Positions 8,236-17,100 of a DNA stretch of 46,449 nucleotides are shown one piece after another. Where the stretch lies: contig DATHAQ010000003.1 in NCBI GenBank assembly GCA_035296565.1, forward strand, positions 1 through 46,449. Direction: 5' to 3'. The stretch comes from JACCZR01 sp035296565. GTDB taxonomy: Bacteria > Actinomycetota > Thermoleophilia > Solirubrobacterales > Thermoleophilaceae. Position 1 is the first letter of the stretch; the number at the start of each line of letters is the position of its first letter. Position numbers and translations under genes: made by a program. Below the pieces are notes generated by a model that saw only the letters and a program-made list of their open reading frames with translations, had not been told where the DNA came from and did no database searches.

Positions 8236-9831
8236 TCAAAGTTGCGCTCGGGCAGACCTCCGGGCGTGGGTGCGGATCTCGCTCAGGATCCGCTCCAGGC
8301 GGGGCTCCGTTCCGGTGTCCACATGGGTCATCGCGGCCGCCACCGACGGGTGGACGCCGGCTATCTCCGAGTGCATCGCGTGAGCAACCGCACGGTAGGA
8401 GGGGTGCCCCTCGCGACCCGAGCGCAGCTCCACCAGGTGCATCGCCTCGCGGGCGTTGAGGTCGAGCACGTAGCGGATGCGGTAGCCGAGGCACAGTGCG
8501 TAGGGCGCCAGCTCCGGCTGCCCCGCCGCGACCAGCCGCTCGTACTCCTCGCGCGAGCGCTCCAGGCCTGCGCGGTAGGCGTCGGCGACGCCGGCCTGCT
8601 CCAGCTCCTGGGGCACGCCGGCGCCCAGGTCGGGGCCCAGCGTCTGCCACTGCGCGGTGAGCATGCGGTGGCGCTGGAGGTCCCGGAAGGCGCCGTAGTC
8701 GGAGACCACCTCGAAGCGGTAGCTCAGCGCCTCGAAGCCTCGCCCGGGGCGGTAGCGCCGGTTGGCGCGCTCGCCCACCAGCTCGGCGAGCATCGTCTCG
8801 CGCTCGTCGGGAGGAAGGTTTCGCACCGCCTTGCGCGCCTCCTCCTCCGAGCGGGCGGCGGCCTCGAACAGCAGCGCGGCCAGCAAGTCCTCCTCGCTGC
8901 CCCGGGCTTCCACCAGCCGCACCGTCGGACCGGCTTCGGGGTGCCGCTCGCGGTCGAGGCCCAGACGAGCCGACCAGCGCGTGGCGGCCTGCGCGCGCTT
9001 CTCCAGATAGGCCGCCCACTCGCCACCGCGGTCCGGGCGCTCGACGCGCGAGACGAAGCTGGGCACCACCTGCTGCAGCTCGCTCAGGATCATGCGGCCG
9101 GTCTCGCGGGCCTCCGGAAGGGGCGAGGAATGCAGGCGCAGCAGCAGCTGCTCGTAGGCCTGGCCGCTGGCATAGATGCCCATGTGCGACAGAGAGCCGG
9201 CGGGGAGGAGGCCCCTCAGCAGGTCTAGGGCCTTGGCCTTCAGGGAGCGCCGGTGCGCGGCCTCGGGCTCGCCGTCCGCCCGCGGGAAGCGCTGCTCGGC
9301 CCAGGCCGTCACCCGGGGCAGCGACTCGGCGTAGGCGTCGAACAGCGAGGCCATCGCCCGCTCGTGCTCGGGGCCGAGCTCGGGGTGGCGCCAGTAGCGG
9401 TAGCCGCCGCCGGGCATCGGCTGGTCGTAGGCGATGTAGCGCGTGGACTGCTCCAGGTAGGCCGCCAGGCGACCACGCTGGAGCACCTTGGTCATGACGT
9501 TCGAGACCCACTCGCAGGCCACGTGCACGCCGCCCAACTGGGCCACCGAGTCGTCGCCATACCCGAGGAAGATGCGCTCGTAGAGCTTGCGCGCGCGCTC
9601 GCCCTCGGCGCCGTCGAAGGCCGCCCGGGCGCCGCCCTCCAGGTCGGCGGCGAACTCGTCCAGGAACAGGCGCCGTAGCGTGCCCGGATAGCGCGAGTAG
9701 CGCGCGAACATGGCGCCCTTGACCGTCTCGGGCAGGTTGACCAGCGCGAAGACCGGTCGGTCGAGGTTGGTGAAGTGCGGGGCGAGCGCCTGACGCTCGG
9801 CCTCCGTGAAGCTCTCGACGGGGTAGTCCAT
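8236..9831 (-). CDS. thyX: FAD-dependent thymidylate synthase with two ThyX-like domains
   Basis: A 531-residue protein, about twice the length of classical ThyX (220-260), with two ThyX-like halves. ThyX makes dTMP from dUMP with methylene-THF, FAD and NAD(P)H. The first half has LQRGRLAAYLEQSTRY (residues 117-132), matching the RHR-x7-S motif with His replaced by Gly. The second has LQRHRMLTAQWQT (385-397), where RHR is kept but the Ser position is Thr; LNAREAMHLVELRSGREGHPSYR follows, the C-terminal ThyX block. Catalytic residues therefore seem divided between the halves, suggesting an internally duplicated pseudo-dimer. The family assignment is good; whether it is the cell's only thymidylate synthase is not visible here. 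Confidence 0.82.
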   Translation of the reverse strand: MDYPVESFTEAERQALAPHFTNLDRPVFALVNLPETVKGAMFARYSRYPGTLRRLFLDEFAADLEGGARAAFDGAEGERARKLYERIFLGYGDDSVAQLGGVHVACEWVSNVMTKVLQRGRLAAYLEQSTRYIAYDQPMPGGGYRYWRHPELGPEHERAMASLFDAYAESLPRVTAWAEQRFPRADGEPEAAHRRSLKAKALDLLRGLLPAGSLSHMGIYASGQAYEQLLLRLHSSPLPEARETGRMILSELQQVVPSFVSRVERPDRGGEWAAYLEKRAQAATRWSARLGLDRERHPEAGPTVRLVEARGSEEDLLAALLFEAAARSEEEARKAVRNLPPDERETMLAELVGERANRRYRPGRGFEALSYRFEVVSDYGAFRDLQRHRMLTAQWQTLGPDLGAGVPQELEQAGVADAYRAGLERSREEYERLVAAGQPELAPYALCLGYRIRYVLDLNAREAMHLVELRSGREGHPSYRAVAHAMHSEIAGVHPSVAAAMTHVDTGTEPRLERILSEIRTHARRSARAQL

Positions 9832-9870
9832 CGGAGCGGCGAGTCTAAGCCGCGGCCCGGCGGGTGGAGC

Positions 9871-11517
9871 TCAGCTGAGCTGGCGCTCCAGGACGGGCTC
9901 GATCGTGGTGTCGTTGTCCTCGTCCCCGATGACCTTGTCCAGGCGCATCAGCAGGCTGCGGCCGTCGATCATCAGGGTGGAGAACTGGTTGTCGAACCAG
10001 GGCCCGTCGCCCACCTGGCGCCAGCGCACCTCGGAGTCGGGCACCCCGGCGGCACGACGCAGCAGCTTCGCCGCCGCGATCATCAGCGGGTTCATCGTCG
10101 AGCGGATGATGCGGCGCTCTTTCTGGTCGAGCGGGTTGCGAAACGGCGAGCAGACGGCCTGGTAGACGGCGCTCCTCACGCCCGCGCCGCGCTTGAACGC
10201 CACCTCGTTCAGGTAGGCGTGGTGCACGTCGCCCGAGAGGGTGAGGATCGTGGCCGGCGGCTCGCCGCGCTCGCCGGCACCGACCGCTCGCTGCAACTCG
10301 CCCAGCCGCGCGAAGGACTCGCGGAAGGCGGCCCAGTGCTCGAGGTCGACGGCTTGGCGCACCTTCTCGCCCGCCCAGGCCGCGGGCCTGCCCCAGGCCC
10401 CGTCGCAGACCGCCTCGCTGGCGGCCTCGAGATCGTGCAGCGCGGGCATGAGCAGCCAGGGGAGCGAGGTGGCCAGCAGCAGGTGGTCGAAGCCGCCGGT
10501 TGCGACCTCCTCCAGCCACTTCCACTCCGCCTCGTCGAGCATGGAGCGCCTGCCCGGGTCGAGCACCCGACCGGCCCGCGAGTCGATCACCACGAGGCGC
10601 GTGTCGCCCAGGTCGCGGTAGAAGCTCCAGCGCGTGCCGTCGGGCTCGCGGTCGGCCTTCATCGCGAACTCGCGCAGGATAGGAGCGCCGTCGTCGACCT
10701 CGTGGACGCGCTGGTACAGCTCGTCGGTTTGCAAGTCCCGCGGGCGCAGGTTGCCGATGTGCTGGTAGACCCAGTAGGACATCAGCGCGCCGATGATGTG
10801 CTCGTCCCACAGTGGCCCGCTGCGCATCTGCTCGAGCCAGGTGGCCGAGATGTTCCAGTCGTCGTGGACGTCGTGGTCGTCGAAGATCATCGCCGTCGAG
10901 ACCGTTGACAGCAGCCAGCGGATCGGCGGCTCGCTCCAGGACTCGAGGTACAGCTGCGTGTACTCCTCGAAGTCGAGGACGTCTTCGCCGGCGGGCCCGT
11001 CCACCGAGCGCCGCCGGCGGATGAACTCCTTGGTGGCGGGAGAGGTCTCGTCGGCGTAGACCTGGTCGCCGAGCATCAGCAGCAGGTCGGGCCAGTCGTC
11101 GAAGGGCTGGTCCTGCATCCGCTTGGCCAGCCCGCGCAGTGCGTCGATCTCGCGGCCCTCGGCGTCGTGGTCCTTGGGCAGGTTGTAGGGCGGGTGGTTG
11201 GGCGCCGCGACTCGACAGGAGCCGAACACCACCTGCAGCGCCTCATGCTTGGGGTAGGTGCGAAAGCGGCTCGGCGGGTAGGGCGAGTCGGGCTCGGGCC
11301 AGGCCTTCGCGCCGTCGAGGTGGACCTCATACTCGTGCACGCTGCCCGGCTCGAGGCCGGTCATCTCCACAACCGCGTAGTGGTGGCCGGCCACGTGGAA
11401 CGTGTGCTGGGTGGCCCCGAGCACCTCCACCTCGCAGGGGGAGTCGGTCTCGACCCAGACGTGGGCGCACTCTTCCCCCACGTAGCGCAGGAGGGGGCCT
11501 AGAACCAGGGCGGGCAC
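9871..11517 (-). CDS. PhoD-like phosphodiesterase/phosphatase
   Basis: A 548-residue metallophosphatase of the alkaline phosphatase D family. An N-terminal fibronectin-like domain (about residues 1-95, ending SRFRTYPKHEALQVVFGSCR) precedes the catalytic domain with metal-ligand blocks LMLGDQVYADE, IFDDHDVHDDWN and LTLSGDVHHAYLNEV. PhoD enzymes hydrolyse phosphomono- and diesters using Ca/Fe. No signal or Tat peptide is visible from the GTG at 11517, unlike secreted PhoD, so it may be cytoplasmic and act on another substrate. The frame extends upstream to 11886 but only as antisense to the proline dehydrogenase gene. The two divergent GTG starts are 16 bases apart. Confidence 0.8.
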   Translation of the reverse strand: MPALVLGPLLRYVGEECAHVWVETDSPCEVEVLGATQHTFHVAGHHYAVVEMTGLEPGSVHEYEVHLDGAKAWPEPDSPYPPSRFRTYPKHEALQVVFGSCRVAAPNHPPYNLPKDHDAEGREIDALRGLAKRMQDQPFDDWPDLLLMLGDQVYADETSPATKEFIRRRRSVDGPAGEDVLDFEEYTQLYLESWSEPPIRWLLSTVSTAMIFDDHDVHDDWNISATWLEQMRSGPLWDEHIIGALMSYWVYQHIGNLRPRDLQTDELYQRVHEVDDGAPILREFAMKADREPDGTRWSFYRDLGDTRLVVIDSRAGRVLDPGRRSMLDEAEWKWLEEVATGGFDHLLLATSLPWLLMPALHDLEAASEAVCDGAWGRPAAWAGEKVRQAVDLEHWAAFRESFARLGELQRAVGAGERGEPPATILTLSGDVHHAYLNEVAFKRGAGVRSAVYQAVCSPFRNPLDQKERRIIRSTMNPLMIAAAKLLRRAAGVPDSEVRWRQVGDGPWFDNQFSTLMIDGRSLLMRLDKVIGDEDNDTTIEPVLERQLS

Positions 11518-11533
11518 CCGCGAAGCGTACGCT

Positions 11534-12895
11534 GTGGCCGTGCCCACGCGCGCGCCAGCAGGGCAGGCGCTCGAACCGGAGATCGGGCGCATCGGCCATG
11601 CGCTGGCGGACGGCTTCCCCTCTCCGGCGCGCCATCCGCTCAGGGCGCTGGACGACAGGGCGATGGAGGCCACCTCCTCTGACGAGGAGCTGCGGGCGGC
11701 GCTCTTTCGGCTGGTCGACGTTACGCCCGCCTGCCGCTCGCTGGACGACCTCGCGCGCCACCTGATCGGTTTCCTGGAGCAGATGCCCGAGCGCCCGCCG
11801 GCGCTGGACGGGGCGATGCGGGCGGCCGGGACAAAGGCAGGGCGCATGGCGCTCGGCGGCGCGGTGACCGCCGGCGTGCGCCACATGGCTCACCGCTTCA
11901 TCGTGGCCGAGCACTCCCGGGCGGCGCGGCGCCAGCTCGAGCACCTCTGGAGGGCGGGCGTGGCCTGCTCGCTGGACCTCCTTGGCGAGGCCACGGTCAC
12001 CGAGCCCGAGGCCGACCGCTACTCCGAGCGCTGCCTGGAGGCGCTGGAGGAGGTTGCCCGCGCCTCGGCCCGCTGGCCGTCCCAGCCGCGGCTGGAGGCC
12101 GACGGGCTCGGGCCGATCCCGCGGGCCAACCTGTCGGTGAAGGTCTCCGCGCTCACGCCGCTCCTTCGCCCCGAGGCACCCGAGCTGGGCCGCGAGGACG
12201 CCGCGCGGCGTCTGCGCCCGCTGCTGCGCCGGGCGGGCGAGCTCGACGCGCACCTGCACGTGGACATGGAGTCCGTCGACACGCTGGAGGCGACGCTCGA
12301 CCTGGTGCTCGAGCTGCTCTCCGAGGCCGAGTTCCGAGAGGGGCCCTCGGCCGGGGTGGTGCTGCAGGCCTACCTGCGCGACTCGCCCGCGCAGCTGGAG
12401 CGGGTTGTGAGCTGGGCGCGCGGCTGCGAGCGGGGGCGGCCGTTAACCGTACGCCTGGTCAAGGGCGCCTACTGGGACCACGAGGTGATCGAAGCCCGCA
12501 GCCACGGCTGGAGCACGCCGGTGTTCGAGGACAAGGCGGAGTGCGACCGCAACTTCGAGGCGCTCACGCGGCGGCTGTGCGACGAGCGGCCGCTTCTGCG
12601 GGTGGCGGTCGCCTCGCACAACCTGCGCTCGGTGGCGCACGCGATCGCGTACTCGCGCTCGCTGGGGGCGCCGGACTCCGAGCTCGAGCTGCAAGTGCTG
12701 CGGGGCCTGGGCGACGACCTGGCCGTCTCGCTGGCCGCTCAGGGGATGCGCGTGCGCTCCTACTGCCCGGTGGGCGACATGGTCGCCGGCATGGCCTACC
12801 TGGTCCGGCGCCTGTTGGAGAACACGGCGAACGAGTCGTTCCTGGGCGACCTCGGCCGCGGGGCCGATCTGGACGAGCTGCTCCGGGCGCCGTGA
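11534..12895 (+). CDS. Proline dehydrogenase
   Basis: A 453-residue FAD enzyme that oxidises L-proline to pyrroline-5-carboxylate, the first step of proline catabolism. The PRODH barrel runs from about residue 120 to the end: ANLSVKVSALTPLL, HVDMESVDT, VVLQAYLRDS, VRLVKGAYWDHEV, VASHNLRSV and RSYCPVGDMVAGMAYLVRRLLENTANES, all as in the PRODH part of PutA. The GTG at 11534 is preferred because relatives have sequence before ALDDRAM; ATG 11663 is the alternative, which would leave more room for two divergent promoters. Its TGA overlaps the P5C dehydrogenase GTG, so the two are coupled although encoded separately. Confidence 0.92.
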   Translation: MAVPTRAPAGQALEPEIGRIGHALADGFPSPARHPLRALDDRAMEATSSDEELRAALFRLVDVTPACRSLDDLARHLIGFLEQMPERPPALDGAMRAAGTKAGRMALGGAVTAGVRHMAHRFIVAEHSRAARRQLEHLWRAGVACSLDLLGEATVTEPEADRYSERCLEALEEVARASARWPSQPRLEADGLGPIPRANLSVKVSALTPLLRPEAPELGREDAARRLRPLLRRAGELDAHLHVDMESVDTLEATLDLVLELLSEAEFREGPSAGVVLQAYLRDSPAQLERVVSWARGCERGRPLTVRLVKGAYWDHEVIEARSHGWSTPVFEDKAECDRNFEALTRRLCDERPLLRVAVASHNLRSVAHAIAYSRSLGAPDSELELQVLRGLGDDLAVSLAAQGMRVRSYCPVGDMVAGMAYLVRRLLENTANESFLGDLGRGADLDELLRAP

Positions 12896-14436
12896 GGCCC
12901 TTCGCCAACGAGCCGGTGCTCGAGCTGCGGCGCTCGACCGTGCGCGAGTCGCTGGTGGCCGCACTGGACGAGCTGCAGCTGCCCATGCGGGTGCCGGTGC
13001 TGGTCGGAGGCGACGAAGGCGAGGCCTCGGGCCTGGTTTCCACCGACCCGGGCGCCCCCGAGCGGGTGGTGGCCGAAGCCGGCCGGGCCGGTGGGCAGGA
13101 GGTGGCCGGCGCGGTCGAGGCCGCGGTGCGCGGCGCCCGCGAATGGGGCGCGCGCTCGGCGGCGCAGCGCGCGGAGGTGCTGACCGCCGCGGCCGAGCGG
13201 CTGCGCTCGCGCCGGCTGGAGCTGGCCGCACTGCAGGTGCGCGAGTGCGCCAAGCCCTGGCCCGAGGCCGACGCGGACGTCTGCGAGGCGATCGACTTCC
13301 TCGAGTACTACGCGCGCGGGGCCGTGGAGCTCGAGGAGGGCCCCGAGCTGGTGCAGGCGCCGGGTGAGCGCAACACGATGGCTTACCGGCCGCGCGGCGT
13401 GGTCGGCGTGATCGCCCCCTGGAACTTCCCGCTGGCGATCCCTTGCGGTATGACCGCCGGCGCCCTTGCCGCCGGTAACGCCGTCGTGCTCAAACCGGCC
13501 GAGCAGTCGCCGGGCTCGGCCCTCGCGCTCGCGGAGGCGCTGCTGGACAGCGGCCTACCCCCCGCAGCGCTTGGGCTCGTGACCGGCGACGGGGAGGCCG
13601 GCGCGGCGCTGGTGGGAGACCCGCGGGTGCACGCCATCGCCTTCACCGGCTCGGCCGCTGTCGGGCTCGAGATCATCCGACGGGCGGCGGACACGCCGGA
13701 GAATCAGGCCCACGTCAAGCACGTGGTGGCGGAGATGGGCGGCAAGAACTGCGTGATCGTCGACGCCGACGCCGACCTCGACGAGGCGGTGCCTGCCATC
13801 GTCTCCTCGGCCTTCGGCTATGCCGGCCAGAAGTGCTCCGCGGCGTCGCTGGTGCTCGCCCACGAGGCCGCGGCCGAGCGGCTGCGGGAGCGCCTGCGTG
13901 GTGCGATCGAGCGCTTGGTGGTGGGGCAGGCCTCAGAGCTTGCGACAGAGGTCCCCCCGGTGATCGAACGGGAGGCCCGCGACCGCGTGCGGTCCTACGC
14001 CGAGTCGGCGGCGGTCAGGGCAGAGGGCCCTAGCGGGCCGGGGGAGGGCTGGTTCTGTGCTCCCATCCTGGCCTGGGACCTGCCCGAGGACGCCCCCGTG
14101 CTGAGGGAGGAGGTGTTCGGCCCCTTGCTCTGCCTGGTGGCGGTGGGCTCCGTCGAGGAGGCGTGCGAGCGCGTGGACGCGCTGCCCTTCGCGCTCACCG
14201 GCGGCCTGTTCTCACGCGACCCGGCCACCGTGGCCAAGGTGGTGCGCCGAACTCCGGTGGGAAACCTCTATGTCAACAGGGGCACGACGGGCGCGATGGT
14301 CGGTCGCCAGCCCTTCGGGGGCAACCGCCGTTCGGGCGTCGGCGCCAAGGCGGGGGGTCCCGACTACCTCAAGCAGTTCTGCGAGCCGCGCGTGGTGTCG
14401 GAGAACACCGTGCGCCACGGCCTCGCATTCAGCTGA
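12892..14436 (+). CDS. L-glutamate gamma-semialdehyde (P5C) dehydrogenase
   Basis: A 514-residue NAD-dependent aldehyde dehydrogenase that converts glutamate semialdehyde to glutamate, the second proline catabolic step. Key blocks are GVIAPWNFPLAIP, VLKPAEQSPGSA, FTGSAAVGLEI, the catalytic Glu in VAEMGGKN (Glu about 281) and Cys in GYAGQKCSAAS (Cys about 315), and FGPLLCLV. GTG 12892 is chosen because it forms a GTGA overlap with the proline dehydrogenase stop and matches family length. The enzymes are two polypeptides, as in other Gram-positives, rather than one PutA; context makes P5C the likely substrate. Confidence 0.92.
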   Translation: MRPFANEPVLELRRSTVRESLVAALDELQLPMRVPVLVGGDEGEASGLVSTDPGAPERVVAEAGRAGGQEVAGAVEAAVRGAREWGARSAAQRAEVLTAAAERLRSRRLELAALQVRECAKPWPEADADVCEAIDFLEYYARGAVELEEGPELVQAPGERNTMAYRPRGVVGVIAPWNFPLAIPCGMTAGALAAGNAVVLKPAEQSPGSALALAEALLDSGLPPAALGLVTGDGEAGAALVGDPRVHAIAFTGSAAVGLEIIRRAADTPENQAHVKHVVAEMGGKNCVIVDADADLDEAVPAIVSSAFGYAGQKCSAASLVLAHEAAAERLRERLRGAIERLVVGQASELATEVPPVIEREARDRVRSYAESAAVRAEGPSGPGEGWFCAPILAWDLPEDAPVLREEVFGPLLCLVAVGSVEEACERVDALPFALTGGLFSRDPATVAKVVRRTPVGNLYVNRGTTGAMVGRQPFGGNRRSGVGAKAGGPDYLKQFCEPRVVSENTVRHGLAFS

Positions 14437-14608
14437 CCGGGCGGCCGGCTAGCGCGTGCCGCGGCTCCAGTCGCTCATGCGGACCCGCTGGTCGCGGCCC
14501 GACACGCTCGACGAGCCGATGGCTCCCGGCGCGCCGCCGTAGCGGTTCCCGTAGGGAGTCTCGGCGAGGGACACTCCTCCGTTCAGCAGGCCCGGGGCGT
14601 GATGTGCA

Positions 14609-16120
14609 TCACGAACCCGCGGCTTCGACCTCGGATGGCACCTCGATCTCGCGCTTGAGGATCTTGCCCGTGGGGCCCTTCGGCAGCTCGTCCACGAACC
14701 AGACCTTGCGCGGATACTTGTAGTTGGCCACCTCTTCCTTGACGTAGCCCTTGATGTCGTCCTCCGAGAGGTCCTCGCCCTCCTTGATGACGACGGCTGC
14801 GCCGATCTCCTCGCCCATGTTCTCGTCCTCGACACCCAGCACGGCGGCCTCGACGACGGCGGGGTGCTCGTACAGCACCTCTTCGATTTCGCGCGGGTAG
14901 ACGTTGTAGCCGCCGCGGATGATCAGCTCCTTCTTGCGGTCCACGATGAAGAAGTAACCCTCCTCATCGACTTTAGCCATGTCACCGGTGTAGAACCAGC
15001 CGTCCTTGATGGACTCCTTGGTCGCGTCCTCGCGATCCCAGTAGCCCTTCATCACGTTGTGGCCCTTGATGACGATCTCGCCCACCTCGCCCTGGTCTAC
15101 CTCGTTGCCGTCGTCGTCGACCACCTTCATCTCGACGCCCTCGATCGGAGTGCCGATCGAGCCGATCTTGCGCTCCCTGTCGGGGTGGTTGAAGGAGGCG
15201 ACCGGTGAGGTCTCCGACAGGCCGTATCCCTCGAGCACCTTGCAGCCGAAGGCTTCCTCGAAGCCGCGCAGGATCTCGCCGGGCATCGCCGAGCCACCGG
15301 AGGCACAGACCTTCAGGCACGAGACGTCGTAGTCGGCGCGGTTCTCGAGGTTGAGCATCGCGGTGTACATCGTGGGCACGCCCTCGAACACCGTCACCTT
15401 GTCGCGCTCGATGATCTCCAGCGCCTTGGCCGGGTCGAAGCGGGGGATGAGGCTCAGCGTCCCGCCGCCGAACATCGTCGCGTTTAGGCCACAGGTCTGC
15501 CCGAAGGAGTGGAACAGCGGCAGCGCTCCGAGGGTGACCGTGTCCTCGCCCAGGTTGAACAGCCCGGCGGCGATCTCCGTGTTCTTCTTGAGGTTGGTGT
15601 GCGTGAGCTCGGCGCCCTTCGGCTTGCCGGTGGTGCCGCTGGTGTAGAGGAGCACGGCGGTGTCGTCGCCGCTGACGTCGACCATGACGTCCTCGGGCTC
15701 GGCACTGCCCACGAGCTCCTCGAACTCTCCCGGCTTGACGAGGATGCACTCAGCGCCAGCCTCCTCGGCGCCCTTCTCGGCCGCCTCGGCAAAGTCGTGC
15801 CACGCGAAGAGGATCTTGGCCCCCGGGTCCTCGAGATAGAACTGGACCTCGCGGCCCTTGAGCAGCGGGTTCATCGGCACGACGATTCCACCGGCGCGCA
15901 GAACGCCGTAGTAGATGGCCGCGAAGTAGGGGACGTTGGGCAGCATGATCCCGACGCGGTCGCCCCGCTGGAAGCCCTTGCTCTCGAGGAGCCCGACGAC
16001 GTGCTTGGTGGCTCCGTCCAGGAAGTCGTAGGACAGCTCGGTGTCGTCGAGTTTCAGCGCGATGCGCTCGCCGTGCTTCTCGCGCGTGTCGGTCAGGATC
16101 GTCGCCAGGTTCTCGCTCAT
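14609..16120 (-). CDS. Long-chain fatty acid-CoA ligase-like AMP-binding enzyme
   Basis: A 503-residue ANL-superfamily enzyme activating a carboxylic acid to its acyl-CoA through an acyl-AMP. Motifs: VLLYTSGTTGKPKGAELTH (AMP-binding P-loop), LEGYGLSETSPV, GWFYTGDMAKVDEEG, IIRGGYNVYPREIEE and the catalytic lysine near the end in GPTGKILKRE. The length and order resemble medium/long-chain acyl-CoA synthetases, but the chain length cannot be stated. The ATG at 16120 has a good Shine-Dalgarno (GGGAGGAAG at 16123-16131). It is transcribed alone; a terminator at 16210-16237 separates it from the small gene upstream. The 172 bases downstream to the P5C dehydrogenase gene contain no convincing gene. 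Confidence 0.9.
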   Translation of the reverse strand: MSENLATILTDTREKHGERIALKLDDTELSYDFLDGATKHVVGLLESKGFQRGDRVGIMLPNVPYFAAIYYGVLRAGGIVVPMNPLLKGREVQFYLEDPGAKILFAWHDFAEAAEKGAEEAGAECILVKPGEFEELVGSAEPEDVMVDVSGDDTAVLLYTSGTTGKPKGAELTHTNLKKNTEIAAGLFNLGEDTVTLGALPLFHSFGQTCGLNATMFGGGTLSLIPRFDPAKALEIIERDKVTVFEGVPTMYTAMLNLENRADYDVSCLKVCASGGSAMPGEILRGFEEAFGCKVLEGYGLSETSPVASFNHPDRERKIGSIGTPIEGVEMKVVDDDGNEVDQGEVGEIVIKGHNVMKGYWDREDATKESIKDGWFYTGDMAKVDEEGYFFIVDRKKELIIRGGYNVYPREIEEVLYEHPAVVEAAVLGVEDENMGEEIGAAVVIKEGEDLSEDDIKGYVKEEVANYKYPRKVWFVDELPKGPTGKILKREIEVPSEVEAAGS

Positions 16121-16209
16121 CACTTCCTCCCTTGGTCTGTCTCCGCAACCTACCCGCTGCGAAGCGAAATCATGGGAAGAACCCCGGGCGGAGCACGCCC
16201 CTCCCTCGA

Positions 16210-16237
16210 AAAAACGCTCAGGCGGCTGAGCGTTTTT
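16210..16237. terminator. Bidirectional rho-independent terminator
   Basis: A perfect 11-bp inverted repeat (arms AAAAACGCTCA and TGAGCGTTTTT, loop GGCGGC). The A tract on one side and T tract on the other make it functional in principle on both strands. It begins 17 bases after the stop of the 50-residue gene, which it most likely serves. Confidence 0.85.
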
Positions 16238-16254
16238 CGTCACACGTACAGCCC

Positions 16255-16407
16255 TCAAGCCCCCTTGATCTTCTTGAGGTTCTCGTCCTCGGGGTTGCGG
16301 GCGGGATCGTCCTCGAATTCCGAGAGATCGTCGCCTGCATCCACGGCAGGGGCCGACTCGGGATCCTGCTGCTCGGGGTCCGGATCGGTGAGGTTCTTCT
16401 CGTCCAT
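16255..16407 (-). CDS. Small acidic protein, 50 aa
   Basis: A short gene from ATG 16407 to TGA 16255. The protein is strongly acidic, beginning MDEKNLTDPDPEQQDPE and ending in a small basic patch (ENLKKIKGA); it holds no cysteine and no hydrophobic segment, so it is probably soluble and disordered. It is supported by a good terminator directly downstream and by lying cleanly between genes on the same strand. The Shine-Dalgarno is weak (GGGGTT). Not recognised; no function is proposed. Confidence 0.6.
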   Translation of the reverse strand: MDEKNLTDPDPEQQDPESAPAVDAGDDLSEFEDDPARNPEDENLKKIKGA

Positions 16408-16487
16408 GAACCCCGGCTACCCCGGGCCGCGCCGCGAAAACGCAGCGGTCCAGTTCTACGCACGCACAACGAGCTAGGGACTCGGCT

Positions 16488-17033
16488 TCATAACGACGAG
16501 TCGATCAGCGTGCCGTTGTTCGGCCGACGCATGAACACCCGGAGCTTGATTTGGTTCTCATTGGCCGAGCTGGCCGCGTCGAAGACGCTGCCCGTCGAGA
16601 AACCGTTGCGTCCGGTCACCTGCACGGCGAGATCGTCAACGCTGTTCACGTTGACGTACTTGCCAGTGCCGGTATTCGCGTTGAAGGTCACGTCGTATAT
16701 GCCCGTGCCTATCCGCTGGGCGGTGACGCCGTTGTTCGTGGACGTCTGCTGCCCGCCATAGTTGAGGACGGTGGCCGCCCCGTTGTTGTTCTGTCCCCGG
16801 ACCGTTCCGAAGCCCTTCGCCACAGCCAACAACGCATTGACGTCACGGTTCTTGATGTCGCCGGTCCTGCCGCCGCCGCCCTTGATGTCCGCGCTCGTGA
16901 CCGCGTCGTTGACGATGTCACGGCTACGCACGGTGTTCGCCGCGTAGGCCACGCCGCTCATCGCCACGAACAGGGCGATGCAGGCGATCACGAAGGCGGG
17001 TGATGGACGCCGCCAACGGAGTCGTGCACGCAT
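16488..17033 (-). CDS. Secreted hypothetical protein of Thermoleophilia type
   Basis: A 181-residue protein with signal/anchor (RRPSPAFVIACIALFVAMSG, then VAYAANTV). The start 'R-x-PSPA-hydrophobic-ALFVA' followed by RSRDIVNDAVTSADIKGG is characteristic of a large family of exported proteins in Solirubrobacterales; their role is unknown. The mature part (about residues 60-181) is Asn/Thr/Gly-rich and predicted to be beta structure (GTGIYDVTFNANTGTGKYVNV), reminiscent of C1q/TNF-like or phage-tail-like beta domains, though I cannot assign it. ATG 17033 has an AAAGGAG Shine-Dalgarno. It lies directly after nuoN. Confidence 0.8.
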   Translation of the reverse strand: MRARLRWRRPSPAFVIACIALFVAMSGVAYAANTVRSRDIVNDAVTSADIKGGGGRTGDIKNRDVNALLAVAKGFGTVRGQNNNGAATVLNYGGQQTSTNNGVTAQRIGTGIYDVTFNANTGTGKYVNVNSVDDLAVQVTGRNGFSTGSVFDAASSANENQIKLRVFMRRPNNGTLIDSSL

Positions 17034-17060
17034 GCTTTCTCCTTTGATCGGTTGAGGAAA

Positions 17061-17078
17061 GGCGGCACCCTAACCGCC
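17061..17078 (-). terminator. Weak hairpin after the nuo operon
   Basis: A short inverted repeat GGCGG / CCGCC with an 8-base loop, 22 bases past the nuoN stop, followed on the minus strand by TTT. It could be the end of the complex I transcript; the stem is short, so the call is tentative. Confidence 0.3.
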
Positions 17079-17100
17079 CCAAACTGGTCGCGCTAGGGGC

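Noticed and set aside
9868..9881. 14-bp palindrome AGCTCAGCTGAGCT at the end of the phosphatase gene
   Set aside because: Perfect but without a loop and inside the last codons; may be chance and has no supporting context.
14449..14580. Possible 41-residue minus-strand peptide in the gap after the acyl-CoA synthetase gene
   Set aside because: The GTG directly abuts a GGAGGA stretch, leaving no spacing for ribosome binding, and the product has no recognisable feature.
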